The notes: generated by a model from the letters alone, not told the origin. Counted from the stretch's first letter, positions 35,532 to 45,291 are shown. The stretch is DNA of 64,000 bases from CAVVUC01 sp963751395 (GCA_963751395.1 CAVVUC010000002.1:1736001-1800000), one strand, 5' to 3'. Program-made: numbers and translations.

Positions 35532-36713
35532 TTAGTTCGGATAGATGGTGAAGTGGTATTCAATCTCAAGCTTCCCGTTTTGCAAATTCTCCGCCACATC
35601 GGGCGGCAGCGGCGGGATTCGGGCCTCGGTCACGGACTGCACGCAGAACTGCCCGAGTATTCCGTTGCCGGTGTTCGACAGGATTTTTACGTCTTCGACA
35701 CGCCCCTTCTCATTGACGGAGAATTTAATATGGACATCGCCGACCGTTATCAAATCCATTCTCTGGTTCACGTAGTAATACCAGCGTGAGCCGATGGCGT
35801 CCGCCACCCGCTTCCGGTAAAGCCCCAGCGGCGTGCCGACGGCATCGACGCCCGCCTTTCCGCGATTCGAGATGCTGCCCTCGATCTTCGTCTGCTGCTT
35901 CTGCGCCTGGTAACCGGGTTCGCTGGCGGGCCGCCGCACATCGGTCGTGGGATTCGTGCGCAACGCCGGTTGCTGGTTCAACATCGCGAGGCGGTCCATC
36001 GGCTTTGGCGTGGCCGTGGGAACCGGCGTCGGCTTCGGCAGCTCGTCGGGCAAAGGCGTGGCTGAAGGCGTGGGTGTCGGAGTCGGCGACGCGACCAGCG
36101 GAACCGGCGTGGGCTTCTGCATCGCAAAGGCATTCGGCGGCGGAGGCGTTTGCTTCGGCACGGGGACTGGCGTCGGCTTGAACACGGGCTCGGGCGGCGG
36201 CGTGGCCGTTGGCGCGGGAGTGGGAGTCGCCGCCGGCGTCGGCTTTGGCTGCGCCGGGTTCTCCGTCGATGCCTGCGAACTCGACGGCTGCGTTCCTTTG
36301 CCGAGGGAAAAATCATGCGTCGCAAATTCCGGCGCGGGCCGGTCCTTTCCCATCTGACTTGGCAGCGGCGCAAAGCCGGTCGGCGGCAGTTCGCTCGCGG
36401 CGCGGGAATTTTCGGCCGCCTCGAACAGCGGCTTCTCCGGCGGCTTCTCCGCCTTTGCCAGACCTTCCGTGTCGAGCATGCTCCTCTGCACCTTCGGCGG
36501 AGGTGTCGGCTTCGCGACAGCGATCGGCTGCGGCGCCGGCCTGGGCTTCGGCGGCATGATTGTCACCACCACGGGGCCTGCGTTTGTGCGCGGTTTTGCC
36601 CGGGCAACCGCCTCCGGCATGAACCAGTTCCAAACCACCAGAAACACAAACGCGAACACGTGAAGCAGCAGCGATAAAACGATCGCGAGGAAAATCTTTT
36701 GCCGTTCAGACAT
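35532..36713 (-). CDS. TonB-like energy transducer with long Pro/Ala/Thr linker
   Basis: 393 residues. An N-terminal membrane anchor (about 9-32, LAIVLSLLLHVFAFVFLVVWNWF) is followed by a long repetitive linker rich in TP and PTP motifs (about 45-270). The C-terminal domain (about 295-393) shows YRKRVADAIGSRWYYYVNQRMDLITVGDVHIKFSVNEKGRVEDVKI, like the TonB/TolA C-terminus. First gene of the cluster and adjacent to exbB. No TonB-dependent receptor is in the window. Confidence 0.75.
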   Translation of the reverse strand: MSERQKIFLAIVLSLLLHVFAFVFLVVWNWFMPEAVARAKPRTNAGPVVVTIMPPKPRPAPQPIAVAKPTPPPKVQRSMLDTEGLAKAEKPPEKPLFEAAENSRAASELPPTGFAPLPSQMGKDRPAPEFATHDFSLGKGTQPSSSQASTENPAQPKPTPAATPTPAPTATPPPEPVFKPTPVPVPKQTPPPPNAFAMQKPTPVPLVASPTPTPTPSATPLPDELPKPTPVPTATPKPMDRLAMLNQQPALRTNPTTDVRRPASEPGYQAQKQQTKIEGSISNRGKAGVDAVGTPLGLYRKRVADAIGSRWYYYVNQRMDLITVGDVHIKFSVNEKGRVEDVKILSNTGNGILGQFCVQSVTEARIPPLPPDVAENLQNGKLEIEYHFTIYPN

Positions 36714-37058
36714 TCAAAAAGAAGCTGAAAGTAGATTCCCCGCCGATGCGACGCAAATTTTACTTGCCCGTCCCTGCCAAAAAAACCCGCCGCCACCATT
36801 GGCGCGCACGCAATCAACCCGACCAACACGCAACCCTCGCGCACACTCCCCTGCCCGTCCGCGTTCAGCCCGCAGCCTCCCCTCGCCGCACTACAATCAC
36901 CCCTGTCCCTGTCCATGCCGCCACCGTCGCTGGCCATCCGTCAAGGAAGGGCGATTTGTAATCGCCAACTCACCGCACGTCGGGCACGTTTGGCGTGCGC
37001 AAAGGGGTCGTGTCCACAAACGTCCGCATGCTGAAAAAGCGCACCGGCACGGGCGCTG
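36714..37058. other. 345-bp gap with a degenerate half of the REP-like repeat
   Basis: Contains AAGGAAG followed by the hairpin GGCGATT-tgt-AATCGCC (36950-36966), a degenerate single arm of the palindrome at 33107-33156. The promoter of the tonB cluster is expected here, but no confident boxes were found. No coding region was recognised. Confidence 0.5.
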
Positions 37059-39122
37059 CTATCTTGGCGCAGGCTGCATCTGACGGCTTCGTTTCATCTG
37101 CAAAGCGGCGTCGAGATTCTGTTTCGCCTGCGGCATGCCGGGCGCGATCTTGAGCGCCTTTTGAAACGCCTCGATCGCTTCATCGAGCCTTCCGGTTTGA
37201 ATGAGCGTGTAGCCGAGCGCGCAATAGATGTTCGGGTTGCCCGGGGTCATTTTCAGCACTTCTCTGTATTCTTTGATCGCCTCGTCGAAGTACTTCCCTT
37301 GGGCAAGAGCGTTGGCGAGGTTGGTCCGCATCGACGGCTCGTCGCCTTTGATTTCCACGGCACGGCGATATTGGGCAATGCCTTCTTCCATGCGCTTCTT
37401 GGTGACGAGCGCGAGACCGAGGTTGTTGTGGCTCTCGGGGTTCTCCGGCTTCAGGCGCACGGCTTCGGAGAAATGGAACATCGCTCCATTCGGATCATGC
37501 TCATCCGCACCAATAATCCCTTTTTGAAAAAGCACCGCGCCGTAGTGATTGTGCGCCTGCCAGGAATCGGGGTTTTTGCGCAGGGTGTTGAACCACAGTG
37601 TTTCCTCGCCGCGGTAGATCGAGGACTGCTTCCACGTCAGCCACGAACTACCCACGACGATAATCGCCGCCACGCCGATGAAGAGAGGACGAAACTGAGG
37701 CGCGGCTTTTTGATAGTAGTACGCGGCTGCTCCGACGAGGAGTGCGATGATGCCGACCATCGAGAGGTATTGGAAATGATCCGCCACCAGCGTGAGGCGC
37801 ATGTAGGACATTTTCAAAAATCCGATCGCCGGCAGCAGCGTCAGCACGAAGTATCCGAGGCCAAACAAGACATGCCTGCCCCAACTGCTGCGCTTCCACC
37901 AGCAAACCGCGAAAGTCGCGGCGAGCGCCGCGCAGCCCCAAAACTCCCACAAGGCGGGCGGCTTGATGTTCCAGCGCGGATAAATCACCAGCAAGTCAAT
38001 CGGCCAGAGGGATTTTCCAAGGTAAAACCAGTAGGCCATGCCGGCATTGGCGAGCCGCGAGGGGAATCCGCCGATGGGGATTTCTTCATCGCCAATCGCG
38101 CGACCATATTGGAACCAGACAGTGATGGCACCGAGCAGCACGGCGATTTGAAAGAAGGCCAGCACACGAATGAGGTGACGGTTGTAGCGCCCGCCATACA
38201 AGCCTCCGAGAATTCCAAAAAGGCCGGTGGCGATGGCCAGACCCGACAGGAACCAAAATTCGTGGTCGAGATAACCCTTCTTGAAAATGTGCGTGGCGAA
38301 AATGATCGGGTCGTCCTGGTTCTTGTTCACCGCGTAAAAATGGCTGTTCAACCCGACCAGGTATTTCAAGGCGAGGGCGCCGCCGATGACGCCTATCGCG
38401 CCGATGACCAGATTGGTGTATTTCAAAAGGTTCCGCTCGCCCGGCAAAGTGACCGGGTCGCCTTTTATTCCGCTGAAGCCGTTCTGCCACCACGCAACAA
38501 GCAACAGCACGAAGGGCAGCATCACGACGGATGTTTTCGCCAGCATCGCCAGCACAAACAGAAAGACGGCCCGGATGTAAAACTTCCCGCGTTCGGATTT
38601 CTCGAAGTCGAAATAGGCCATCAAGGTCAGAAAAAAGAGAATCTGCGAGAGCGTGTTCTTGAGTTCGGAAACCCAGGCGACCGATTCGACGCAAATGGGA
38701 TGCACCGCGAAGATCAGCGCCGCCAGCCACGCGCCGGGGATCGCCAGCCGAACCAGGGTTCGCCAGAGCAGGAGCGCCGCGATTGCATGCAGAACGATAT
38801 TGACGATGTGATAGCCGTTCAGGACGTCGGGCGTTTCCCAAACCCGCCCCCAGAGTCTGTATTCGAGCCAGAGCACGCTGGATGTGAGCGGAAAATAATC
38901 GGCGGTTTTTGTGCCTTTCCACAACTCGACCAAGCCATCGAAACCTCCCTGCACCGCCGGGTTCACCGTGAGCAATTGGTCGTCGTCCCAGATGAAGTTC
39001 GCCGTCATCGCGGGGATGTAAACGATGAGAACTGCGAGCAGAATGACGAACCCTTGGGCGAACAGATCCGGGAGGGAAGCCTGGGGTGTGAGTGAAACGG
39101 ATTTGGTTTTTTTGCGAGCCAT
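37059..39122 (-). CDS. TMTC-like membrane protein with TPR repeats
   Basis: 687 residues. Multi-pass membrane domain with the acidic motif FIWDDDQLLTVNP near the start and HPICVESVAWVSELKNTLSQILFFLTLMAYFDF, characteristic of TMTC-type O-mannosyltransferase relatives. The C-terminal 190 residues hold about five TPR units (NNLGLALVTKKRMEEGIAQYRRAVEI, TNLANALAQGKYFDEAIKEYREVLKM, CALGYTLIQTGRLDEAIEAFQKALKI). Probable sugar transfer to secreted proteins; donor and acceptor unknown. It starts divergently from the aminotransferase gene. Confidence 0.75.
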   Translation of the reverse strand: MARKKTKSVSLTPQASLPDLFAQGFVILLAVLIVYIPAMTANFIWDDDQLLTVNPAVQGGFDGLVELWKGTKTADYFPLTSSVLWLEYRLWGRVWETPDVLNGYHIVNIVLHAIAALLLWRTLVRLAIPGAWLAALIFAVHPICVESVAWVSELKNTLSQILFFLTLMAYFDFEKSERGKFYIRAVFLFVLAMLAKTSVVMLPFVLLLVAWWQNGFSGIKGDPVTLPGERNLLKYTNLVIGAIGVIGGALALKYLVGLNSHFYAVNKNQDDPIIFATHIFKKGYLDHEFWFLSGLAIATGLFGILGGLYGGRYNRHLIRVLAFFQIAVLLGAITVWFQYGRAIGDEEIPIGGFPSRLANAGMAYWFYLGKSLWPIDLLVIYPRWNIKPPALWEFWGCAALAATFAVCWWKRSSWGRHVLFGLGYFVLTLLPAIGFLKMSYMRLTLVADHFQYLSMVGIIALLVGAAAYYYQKAAPQFRPLFIGVAAIIVVGSSWLTWKQSSIYRGEETLWFNTLRKNPDSWQAHNHYGAVLFQKGIIGADEHDPNGAMFHFSEAVRLKPENPESHNNLGLALVTKKRMEEGIAQYRRAVEIKGDEPSMRTNLANALAQGKYFDEAIKEYREVLKMTPGNPNIYCALGYTLIQTGRLDEAIEAFQKALKIAPGMPQAKQNLDAALQMKRSRQMQPAPR

Positions 39123-39160
39123 GATTGCGGGTTGAGCGGAGGATTTTACACGTTCGCGGA

Positions 39161-40684
39161 ATGATTTCTACGGGAATCGTGCGGGTGGCGTTTGGCGAGC
39201 CGGAGACGCTTCGCAATCGCCCCGTTGCCAGGTCATCAAACGCCAGATCACCAAATGGCCCGCTTGCAGTTTGGCAGCCGACTTGCGCACAATCCGGTGT
39301 GCTTCCCAAACTCGTCACTGAGATTCCCGGTCCGCGCTCGGTCCAGCTTGCGCGCGAGCTTCGGCGTTACGAATCGAGGAATGTGACGTTCCTCGATGAT
39401 GGCTTCCCGATTTTCTGGGACAAGGCTTCGGGGTCGAACGTATGGGATGTGGATGGAAACCTCTTCGTCGATCTGACGTCGGCTTTCGGCGTTGCGGGCC
39501 TGGGGCACTCGAACCCGGAGGTCCGGGAACAGATGATCGAGCAGGCTGGAAAGCTCTGGCATGCGATGGGCGACGTGCATCCCACGGAAGTGAAAGTCGC
39601 GCTGTGCCGGGAACTGAGCAGGATCACTTTCGAGCGGTGGGGCGCTGGCACGGGCAGGACCATCCTCGGCAACTCGGGGTTCGAGGCGGTCGAGGCGGCG
39701 CTCAAGACGTCGCTGCTTTACAGCGGAAAAGCGGCAGCGATTGCGTTCACGGGCGCTTATCACGGCTTGGGCTACGGTGCGCTGGAGGTTGGCGGCCTGC
39801 CGTATTTTCGCGAACCCTTTCGTCGCCAGCTAAAGGAGTTTGCCACGATTTTGCCCTATCCGCATTGTTACCGTTGTCCGTTCGGGGTGAAGGAAAAATA
39901 CCGCATCGAGGGTGGATGCTTTCCAAACTGTTCAACGCATTGCCTGACGGAGTTGCGGGATGAAATCGAGAAGGCGATCGACCGGCGTGACATCGGCTGC
40001 ATCCTCGTTGAGCCGTGTCAGGGCCGGGGCGGGGAAGTGGTGCCGCCTCTCGATTTCCTGCGCCTCCTCCGGCGGATTTGCGACGAGCACAAGATCCTGC
40101 TGATCGCCGATGAGATTTACACCGGGTTCAATCGCACAGGCGCCCTGTTCGCCTGCGACCACTTTGGCGTCGTGCCGGACATCCTCTGTCTCGGAAAGGG
40201 CCTGACCTCCGGTTTTCCGCTCTCGGCGTGCGTGGGGCGAGGCGATGTGATGGATGCCTGGCCCGAATCGCGGGGGGAAGCGCTGCACACGAGCACGTTC
40301 CTCGGCAACCCGATCGGCTGCGCCATGGCGCTCGCGTCGATCGAACAGCACGTCCGGCCTGAGACTGCCGCCCGCGTGCGCGAGCGCGGTGTGCGGTTGC
40401 GAGGTGCGCTCGAAGACCTGCGTTCTTCGCGGATCGGCAACGTGCGCGGGGTTGGGTTGATGGCCGGTCTCGAGATTGTCGATCGGCGCGGCGAGCCCGA
40501 TGCAAAACTTGTCGGCGCAATCATCAGGCACGCGCTGCGCGATGGCTTGATCTTACTGGCTGATTCGCCCAGCGGGAATGTGCTGGCGTTTTCTCCGCCG
40601 TTCGAAATCTCCGACGAGGAGATCGGTTTCGTGGCCTCGCGGCTTCAGGAGTACCTGACGTCCTTGCCCGGCTCCATTTCGTAA
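39161..40684 (+). CDS. Class III PLP-dependent aminotransferase
   Basis: About 507 residues from ATG 39161 (39125 is also possible). The cofactor lysine is in LCLGKGLTSGFPLSA, the Asp in LLIADEIYTGFNRTG, and TSTFLGNPIGCAMALAS marks the second binding loop. An unusual cysteine-rich insertion (PHCYRCPFGVKEKYRIEGGCFPNC) lies near residue 240 and may bind metal. The substrate is unknown. The gene tail overlaps the convergent Dabb gene by 40 bp. Confidence 0.85.
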   Translation: MISTGIVRVAFGEPETLRNRPVARSSNARSPNGPLAVWQPTCAQSGVLPKLVTEIPGPRSVQLARELRRYESRNVTFLDDGFPIFWDKASGSNVWDVDGNLFVDLTSAFGVAGLGHSNPEVREQMIEQAGKLWHAMGDVHPTEVKVALCRELSRITFERWGAGTGRTILGNSGFEAVEAALKTSLLYSGKAAAIAFTGAYHGLGYGALEVGGLPYFREPFRRQLKEFATILPYPHCYRCPFGVKEKYRIEGGCFPNCSTHCLTELRDEIEKAIDRRDIGCILVEPCQGRGGEVVPPLDFLRLLRRICDEHKILLIADEIYTGFNRTGALFACDHFGVVPDILCLGKGLTSGFPLSACVGRGDVMDAWPESRGEALHTSTFLGNPIGCAMALASIEQHVRPETAARVRERGVRLRGALEDLRSSRIGNVRGVGLMAGLEIVDRRGEPDAKLVGAIIRHALRDGLILLADSPSGNVLAFSPPFEISDEEIGFVASRLQEYLTSLPGSIS

Positions 40685-40962
40685 TCGAGCGCGAGTCGCT
40701 CCGTCGTGTTCGGCTTAAGGACTTCCTCGAGGAACTTGACGTGGATCGGGTCCTCGCGATAAATCGCGAGTTTATCCAGCGACTCGAAATCGGCTGCGAT
40801 GAAAAATGGCCACTCGGATTTCGGGTCAATCTTCTTGCCGCATTTGATGCTGAGCACTTCCGGGATTTTCAAAAGCTGAATCCGCGTGTTCATCATCATC
40901 TCTTCAACTTTTGCCGGCGTGACCTCTGGCTTGAGCTTGAAGAGAACGATGTGATGGACCAT
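40645..40962 (-). CDS. Dabb (stress-responsive alpha/beta barrel) family protein
   Basis: 105 residues from ATG 40962; the in-frame ATG at 40989 adds 9 residues. It begins MVHHIVLFKLKPEVTPAKVEEMMM, a typical Dabb start, and ends with FLEEVLKPNTTERLALDYEME. Small ferredoxin-like dimeric barrel; function of the family varies. Its 3' end overlaps the aminotransferase gene tail-to-tail over 40645-40684. Confidence 0.75.
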   Translation of the reverse strand: MVHHIVLFKLKPEVTPAKVEEMMMNTRIQLLKIPEVLSIKCGKKIDPKSEWPFFIAADFESLDKLAIYREDPIHVKFLEEVLKPNTTERLALDYEMEPGKDVRYS

Positions 40963-41060
40963 TGGACGATGGTTGTAGGCAGTCGGCAAAAGCTAGGCAA
41001 GCCGGAAGATGAAGGATGTTTTCATCCTGACAGCACTGCCTGTCTTGCGACCCGGAAGCG

Positions 41061-41435
41061 CTATTTTTTCCAGTCGAGCACGCCCTTCTTGATCGCATAC
41101 ACATACCCAACGGTCAGGATGCTGACGAAGCTGAGCATGCTCCAAAAAATCAACGCGCCTTTGGTTGCGATGAACTCGCGATAGACAACCGCCCACGGAT
41201 ACATGAAGACGATCTCGATATCGAACAGGATGAAGAGCATCGCCACGAGGTAGAACTTCACGCTGAAACGCGGCTGTGCGGCTCCGATCGGTTGCATGCC
41301 GCATTCATAAGGCGTGTCTTTCGTCGCATTGCGACGCCCGGCCCTGCCGAGGAGCACGCTAAAAATCAGCGCGGAAGCGGAAAATCCGATGGCAACAATC
41401 GCCTGGATCAGGATCGGCAAATAGTCTTTTAACAT
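41061..41435 (-). CDS. nuoA: NADH-quinone oxidoreductase subunit A
   Basis: 124 residues with three membrane helices and the family motif TPYECGMQPIGAAQPRFSVKFYLVAMLFILFDIEIVFMYPWA. Part of the membrane arm of respiratory complex I. No nuoB or other nuo gene follows it: the next gene downstream is the Dabb gene, so this nuoA is separated from the rest of the complex or is an extra copy. Confidence 0.92.
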   Translation of the reverse strand: MLKDYLPILIQAIVAIGFSASALIFSVLLGRAGRRNATKDTPYECGMQPIGAAQPRFSVKFYLVAMLFILFDIEIVFMYPWAVVYREFIATKGALIFWSMLSFVSILTVGYVYAIKKGVLDWKK

Positions 41436-41474
41436 GGATGGCTCCCCTCAATTCCCCGGGCGGTCACTGCGGTC

Positions 41475-41771
41475 TCAGTTGACCGCAGCGGTCGAGTTCG
41501 CAGTGGCGAGAGCGGACAGAAGTCCTTTGTATTTCTTGCCGTTCTTGCGAACCATGCCCCGCGCCACCAAGTTTTGCAGCTTCTCGTAAGCCCGGAGGCG
41601 GAGCATTTCCTCACCCCCGCTGGCGGCGTTGCGAGCCCGCAGATTCTCGTGGACGATTTCGAACAGTTGTTTGAACTCGAAAGTGCTTTTTTGCGAAAGA
41701 ACCGCAACGAGTTCCTCAGTGACCAGGTCCGGCACACGACGCGAAAAGGCATTTTTCTTCTGAATAGGCAT
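41475..41771 (-). CDS. Hypothetical small basic protein
   Basis: 98 residues: MPIQKKNAFSRRVPDLVTEELVAVL, then helical segments rich in Lys, Arg and Glu (FEFKQLFEIVHENLRARNAASGGEEMLRLRAYEKLQNLVARGMVRKNGKKYKGL). The last part looks like a winged-helix-type wing (RGMVRKNGKKYKG), which could bind nucleic acid. Family not recognised. Lies 39 nt upstream of nuoA on the same strand. Confidence 0.6.
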   Translation of the reverse strand: MPIQKKNAFSRRVPDLVTEELVAVLSQKSTFEFKQLFEIVHENLRARNAASGGEEMLRLRAYEKLQNLVARGMVRKNGKKYKGLLSALATANSTAAVN

Positions 41772-41834
41772 AATGCCGCGATCCTAGCACGAAATCTTGT
41801 TTGGACGAGAAAATTTTCGCCCGAATTAAAAAAA

Positions 41835-43646
41835 CTACGGTGCTTTCGGCTCTGGCGGGGCCGCAGGACTGGCTGCTGGCGTGGGAACGGGAACAACAGC
41901 GGGGTCTGCTTTTTTCTGCTTTCCCGCGGGGTCTTGAAGATAGGTTTTCAGCATTGGGGCCGCGGCAGCACCTGCGGTCGCACCGAGACCCAGCATTAAC
42001 TGATTGTAAGTCATGGGGCCGACAGACTCCACCAGCACGCCGCTTTCATCCGAGGTTTTCGAGGTGACGATCGGGCTCAGGTGTTTGCTGATCGCCTCGG
42101 TTGACGGCAGCTTCTTCAAATCGACGTAGTTGCTGGAGTTCGGCACGAAGAGCGACCCATACGTCAGAAAGGGACGCAGCGTTCCGAACAACCGCTCGAA
42201 GAGCGACCGGCTGTCGATGTAGCCAAATGCCGACGTCGGAGTCGCCACGAATTTGGCGGCTTGTTGAAAAATCGGACTGGCGTCGAGCTTTTGGCTGCCT
42301 CCTGTCGCGCGCTTTATCGCGGCATTCACGGAATCATAACTCAATCCGGCGAGCATCACTTTGTCCGTGAGGGCAATGGTCGGCGTGGCCAGCGCCATTC
42401 CCAAGGGCTGCATGCAATAGAAGCGCGTGCCGTCGATTTCCCTGGCAACCCAGGCCGGACTGCCAAGCTGCCCGCTCGTAAAGAAGTCCGCGAACTTCCG
42501 GGCTTTTGCGGGGTCTCGGACGTCCATCGACAAAAGCAGAGATGGCTGAGGTGCATTGGGCGTCCAGTCAACTGCCATGCCGATCTCCGGACTGAAAGCG
42601 GAAGTGAAACCGGCCAGCGTCAGTCCCTGCTCATCCAGACTTTTCTTGATCTCCGCGAGCATTCGCAGCACGCCGGTTGTGTCGAGGGCGGGGTCGGGCA
42701 GCTTGAACGAAGCCGGTTTGCCGAGCTGCCCGGCGTAGTAAATCAGCGTGTCGGTCGAGGTGAACGCCAGCGAATTACGCGGCATTGCGGATTGCTTTTG
42801 CGAACCCGGCTTGAGGACGAACATGGCGTCGCGAATCTGCTCCCCTTCGAGCTTAATGGCTCCGCTGACTGCCGCGATATTTCTCATTCCTTCGAGTTGT
42901 TGCGTATCGACTTGCTGCCCCGTGGCCTTCAACAACCCAATCAAGCGATCCATCACCGTGCCCGGCTGCACGAAAATCAGAGCGTCCAGATCTTTCGGCA
43001 AACGGGCCAGCGACTTTTGAAAGGCGGCGTTGCTCCGCAGAGTTTTCGCATCCGCCCCCGCATCCATGCGGTCGAGCGTCGTTTTCAGCAAGTCAAGGTC
43101 GTCCGCGAAAAGACACCAGTGATGCTTGAAGGCGGTTGCCAGGACCGTATTCGCGAAGCTGAAAGTCTCAATCTCGATCTCTCCGTGTTTGATGATGTCC
43201 GACTTGCCCGCAGGCCACGCCGCCTGCACTCGCGCTTTCAAATCCGCCCGCACTGCTTCCACATCCCGCCCGGCCCCTTTGAAGGAAAAGCCGGCGACGA
43301 ACTTCGGTGTCTGCTCCGTGATGGACGTGACGGCGATGAACGCGTCCCGTGGACTGGCCCGCAGCCAGCGGTCGGTGTTCGTGCGAATCGCGGCCATCTG
43401 CGGAACCTTGGACTTGGGTCGCTCGAGGAAAGCCTGGACTTCCGGTTCGCGCGCAATCTGATAAAGCGCGGTCTTCTTCCACCGCCTCCGCGTCTCGACA
43501 ATGTTGGGCATCTGGGCAAACAAGACCGACTCTGCGGGCACGAAGCTTGCAGCATCCAAGGGTGCGCCCGGTCGCATCAGATAACCGATCGAGGCGATGG
43601 CCACCACAGCCAGAACAATGACAAAGAAAACGGCGACTTTTTTCAT
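41835..43646 (-). CDS. DUF3352-like exported or membrane-anchored protein
   Basis: 603 residues from ATG 43646. An N-terminal membrane anchor (MKKVAVFFVIVLAVVAIASIGYLM) precedes a large extracytoplasmic region: AASFVPAESVLFAQMPNIVETRRRWKKTALYQI, then repeated beta-alpha segments (DAFIAVTSITEQTPKFVAGFSFKG; DALIFVQPGTVMDRLIGLL; KVMLAGLSYDSVNAAI). The C-terminus is Pro/Ala-rich and low complexity. Function unknown. It starts divergently from the TolC gene. Confidence 0.7.
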   Translation of the reverse strand: MKKVAVFFVIVLAVVAIASIGYLMRPGAPLDAASFVPAESVLFAQMPNIVETRRRWKKTALYQIAREPEVQAFLERPKSKVPQMAAIRTNTDRWLRASPRDAFIAVTSITEQTPKFVAGFSFKGAGRDVEAVRADLKARVQAAWPAGKSDIIKHGEIEIETFSFANTVLATAFKHHWCLFADDLDLLKTTLDRMDAGADAKTLRSNAAFQKSLARLPKDLDALIFVQPGTVMDRLIGLLKATGQQVDTQQLEGMRNIAAVSGAIKLEGEQIRDAMFVLKPGSQKQSAMPRNSLAFTSTDTLIYYAGQLGKPASFKLPDPALDTTGVLRMLAEIKKSLDEQGLTLAGFTSAFSPEIGMAVDWTPNAPQPSLLLSMDVRDPAKARKFADFFTSGQLGSPAWVAREIDGTRFYCMQPLGMALATPTIALTDKVMLAGLSYDSVNAAIKRATGGSQKLDASPIFQQAAKFVATPTSAFGYIDSRSLFERLFGTLRPFLTYGSLFVPNSSNYVDLKKLPSTEAISKHLSPIVTSKTSDESGVLVESVGPMTYNQLMLGLGATAGAAAAPMLKTYLQDPAGKQKKADPAVVPVPTPAASPAAPPEPKAP

Positions 43647-43797
43647 GACGACAAAATTTGTTCGCGGAAATGAACTCCAAAAGAGCGGGGTTACCAACAC
43701 AATTCCAAACAGTGGTGAACTGCAAAACCCGGCGTTCGAGGCGGGCCGGAGGGAAAAGCTTTGACGCAAAAATTGAAAGCGACCACCATCCGCGCGC

Positions 43798-45291
43798 ATG
43801 AATAAGAACAGATTTTCTCTTGCGGTGGCGCTGTTTGTTTGCGCATCCTCCCTTCTGCCTTGCGCGCTCGCCGGTGACGCGACGGACAAGGGAAGATCGC
43901 CACAGGCTTCTCTGCCGGATGCGCTGAAACGCCCTCTGGCGCTGGTGGACGTCTTGAACATCGCAGCCGTGCAGAACGGGAACATTCTTCAGGCAAAAAA
44001 GGATGTCGAAGCCGCGTTCGGTGTCGCGATTCAGACACGCGCCATCGTCCTTCCGCAAGTGGTCGGGAGCGGCCAGTATGAAGTCATCGATGACAGTTTG
44101 ATTGCCCGTCAGACAGTCGCCCCGCAGGAAATTTCAATACCTGGCATCGGCACCCTGACCACTCCTGGCAGGCAGTCACCTTTGACCAATAATCAAACGT
44201 GGAACTCGAACATCCAAATCATCCAGAACATCTACGAGGGCGGCCGGCTTGTTTCCGCCGTGAAAAGCGCAAAGCTCATTCGTGAATTCGCGATCTACGA
44301 CTACCAGACCGTGGTTGCTGACAATCTGTTGGAGGTATGCATCGCTTACGACGATGCTCAGGTAGCCGTGCAGCAGATCGCTGTGCGTGAGGCTGCGATC
44401 AAATACCTCACCGAGCAATTGGACATCACGCAGAAGCGTTTCAACGCCGGCGTGCTCACCGAGTTCGAGGTTTTGCGCGCCCAGGTCGAACTGACCGACG
44501 CCCAGCCGCCATTGATCGTCGCCCAGAACGAATACATCGTCGCCAAACAGCGCCTGGTCGAGTTGCTCGGGTATGATCTTGCGCCGAGCGTTGCCAATGA
44601 TCTGCCGCTAAACCTCACCACGCCTTTGCAGGCAAAGCCCTATCCGGGCGAACTCAGCGAGTCGATCATTCAGGCCTTTGCAAATCGCTCCGAGTTGGCC
44701 GCCTTGAGAACCTTGGAAAAATTGCGGACCGAGGATGTGGTCAAGGCGAAGGCCGGTTACAAGCCAAGTCTGCAGGGCTTTGCCGGTTACAACTTGACCA
44801 GCAATGTTTACTCCCGCAATGCCGGTGACTCCTTGAACGGATGGTCCGCAGGAGCGCAAGTGTCGTGGGCGCTTTTCGATGGCCTGCTCACCAAGGGCAA
44901 GGTGGATGAAGCGGTTGCGTTGCAGGGGAAGTCGAAGTTGAAAACCGATGAGACTGCACGCCAGGTGCAGTTGCAGGTCCGCACTTCGTGGGATGATTTA
45001 CGGCGGGCGAAATCCGTCGTCGATGCACTGGGCATGAACATTGAAAAAGCCGTCGAGTCACTGAGGCTGGCCACCGTGCGCTATGAAGCCGGCACGGTCA
45101 CCCAGCTCGATGTCCTGAATGCGCAGACGACGCTGACCAATACGCGCGCCCAGTATTTTCAGGCCTTGCGTGATTACTCGGTCGCGCGGTCGAGGCTGGA
45201 ACGCTCCGTGGGGGCGAATTTCGTTTCGCACGATCTTTACAGCATGGAAACGAAGCGCCCGCCTTCCGCCGCCAAAAAGAAGGCGCGGTAG
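43798..45291 (+). CDS. TolC-family outer-membrane efflux protein
   Basis: 497 residues. A signal peptide (about 1-25, ending CALAG) is followed by two copies of the outer-membrane factor domain with long alpha-hairpins: KDVEAAFGVAIQTRAIVLPQVVGSG in the first half and AKAGYKPSLQGFAGYNLTSN in the second. It forms the trimeric outer-membrane exit duct of an RND pump. First gene of a cluster with a MarR regulator, an adaptor and the pump. Confidence 0.9.
   Translation: MNKNRFSLAVALFVCASSLLPCALAGDATDKGRSPQASLPDALKRPLALVDVLNIAAVQNGNILQAKKDVEAAFGVAIQTRAIVLPQVVGSGQYEVIDDSLIARQTVAPQEISIPGIGTLTTPGRQSPLTNNQTWNSNIQIIQNIYEGGRLVSAVKSAKLIREFAIYDYQTVVADNLLEVCIAYDDAQVAVQQIAVREAAIKYLTEQLDITQKRFNAGVLTEFEVLRAQVELTDAQPPLIVAQNEYIVAKQRLVELLGYDLAPSVANDLPLNLTTPLQAKPYPGELSESIIQAFANRSELAALRTLEKLRTEDVVKAKAGYKPSLQGFAGYNLTSNVYSRNAGDSLNGWSAGAQVSWALFDGLLTKGKVDEAVALQGKSKLKTDETARQVQLQVRTSWDDLRRAKSVVDALGMNIEKAVESLRLATVRYEAGTVTQLDVLNAQTTLTNTRAQYFQALRDYSVARSRLERSVGANFVSHDLYSMETKRPPSAAKKKAR

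Noticed and set aside
37161..39095. 644-codon frame opposite the TMTC-like gene
   Set aside because: The leftward gene has strong membrane and TPR motifs; the other frame has charged, repetitive sequence with no motif.
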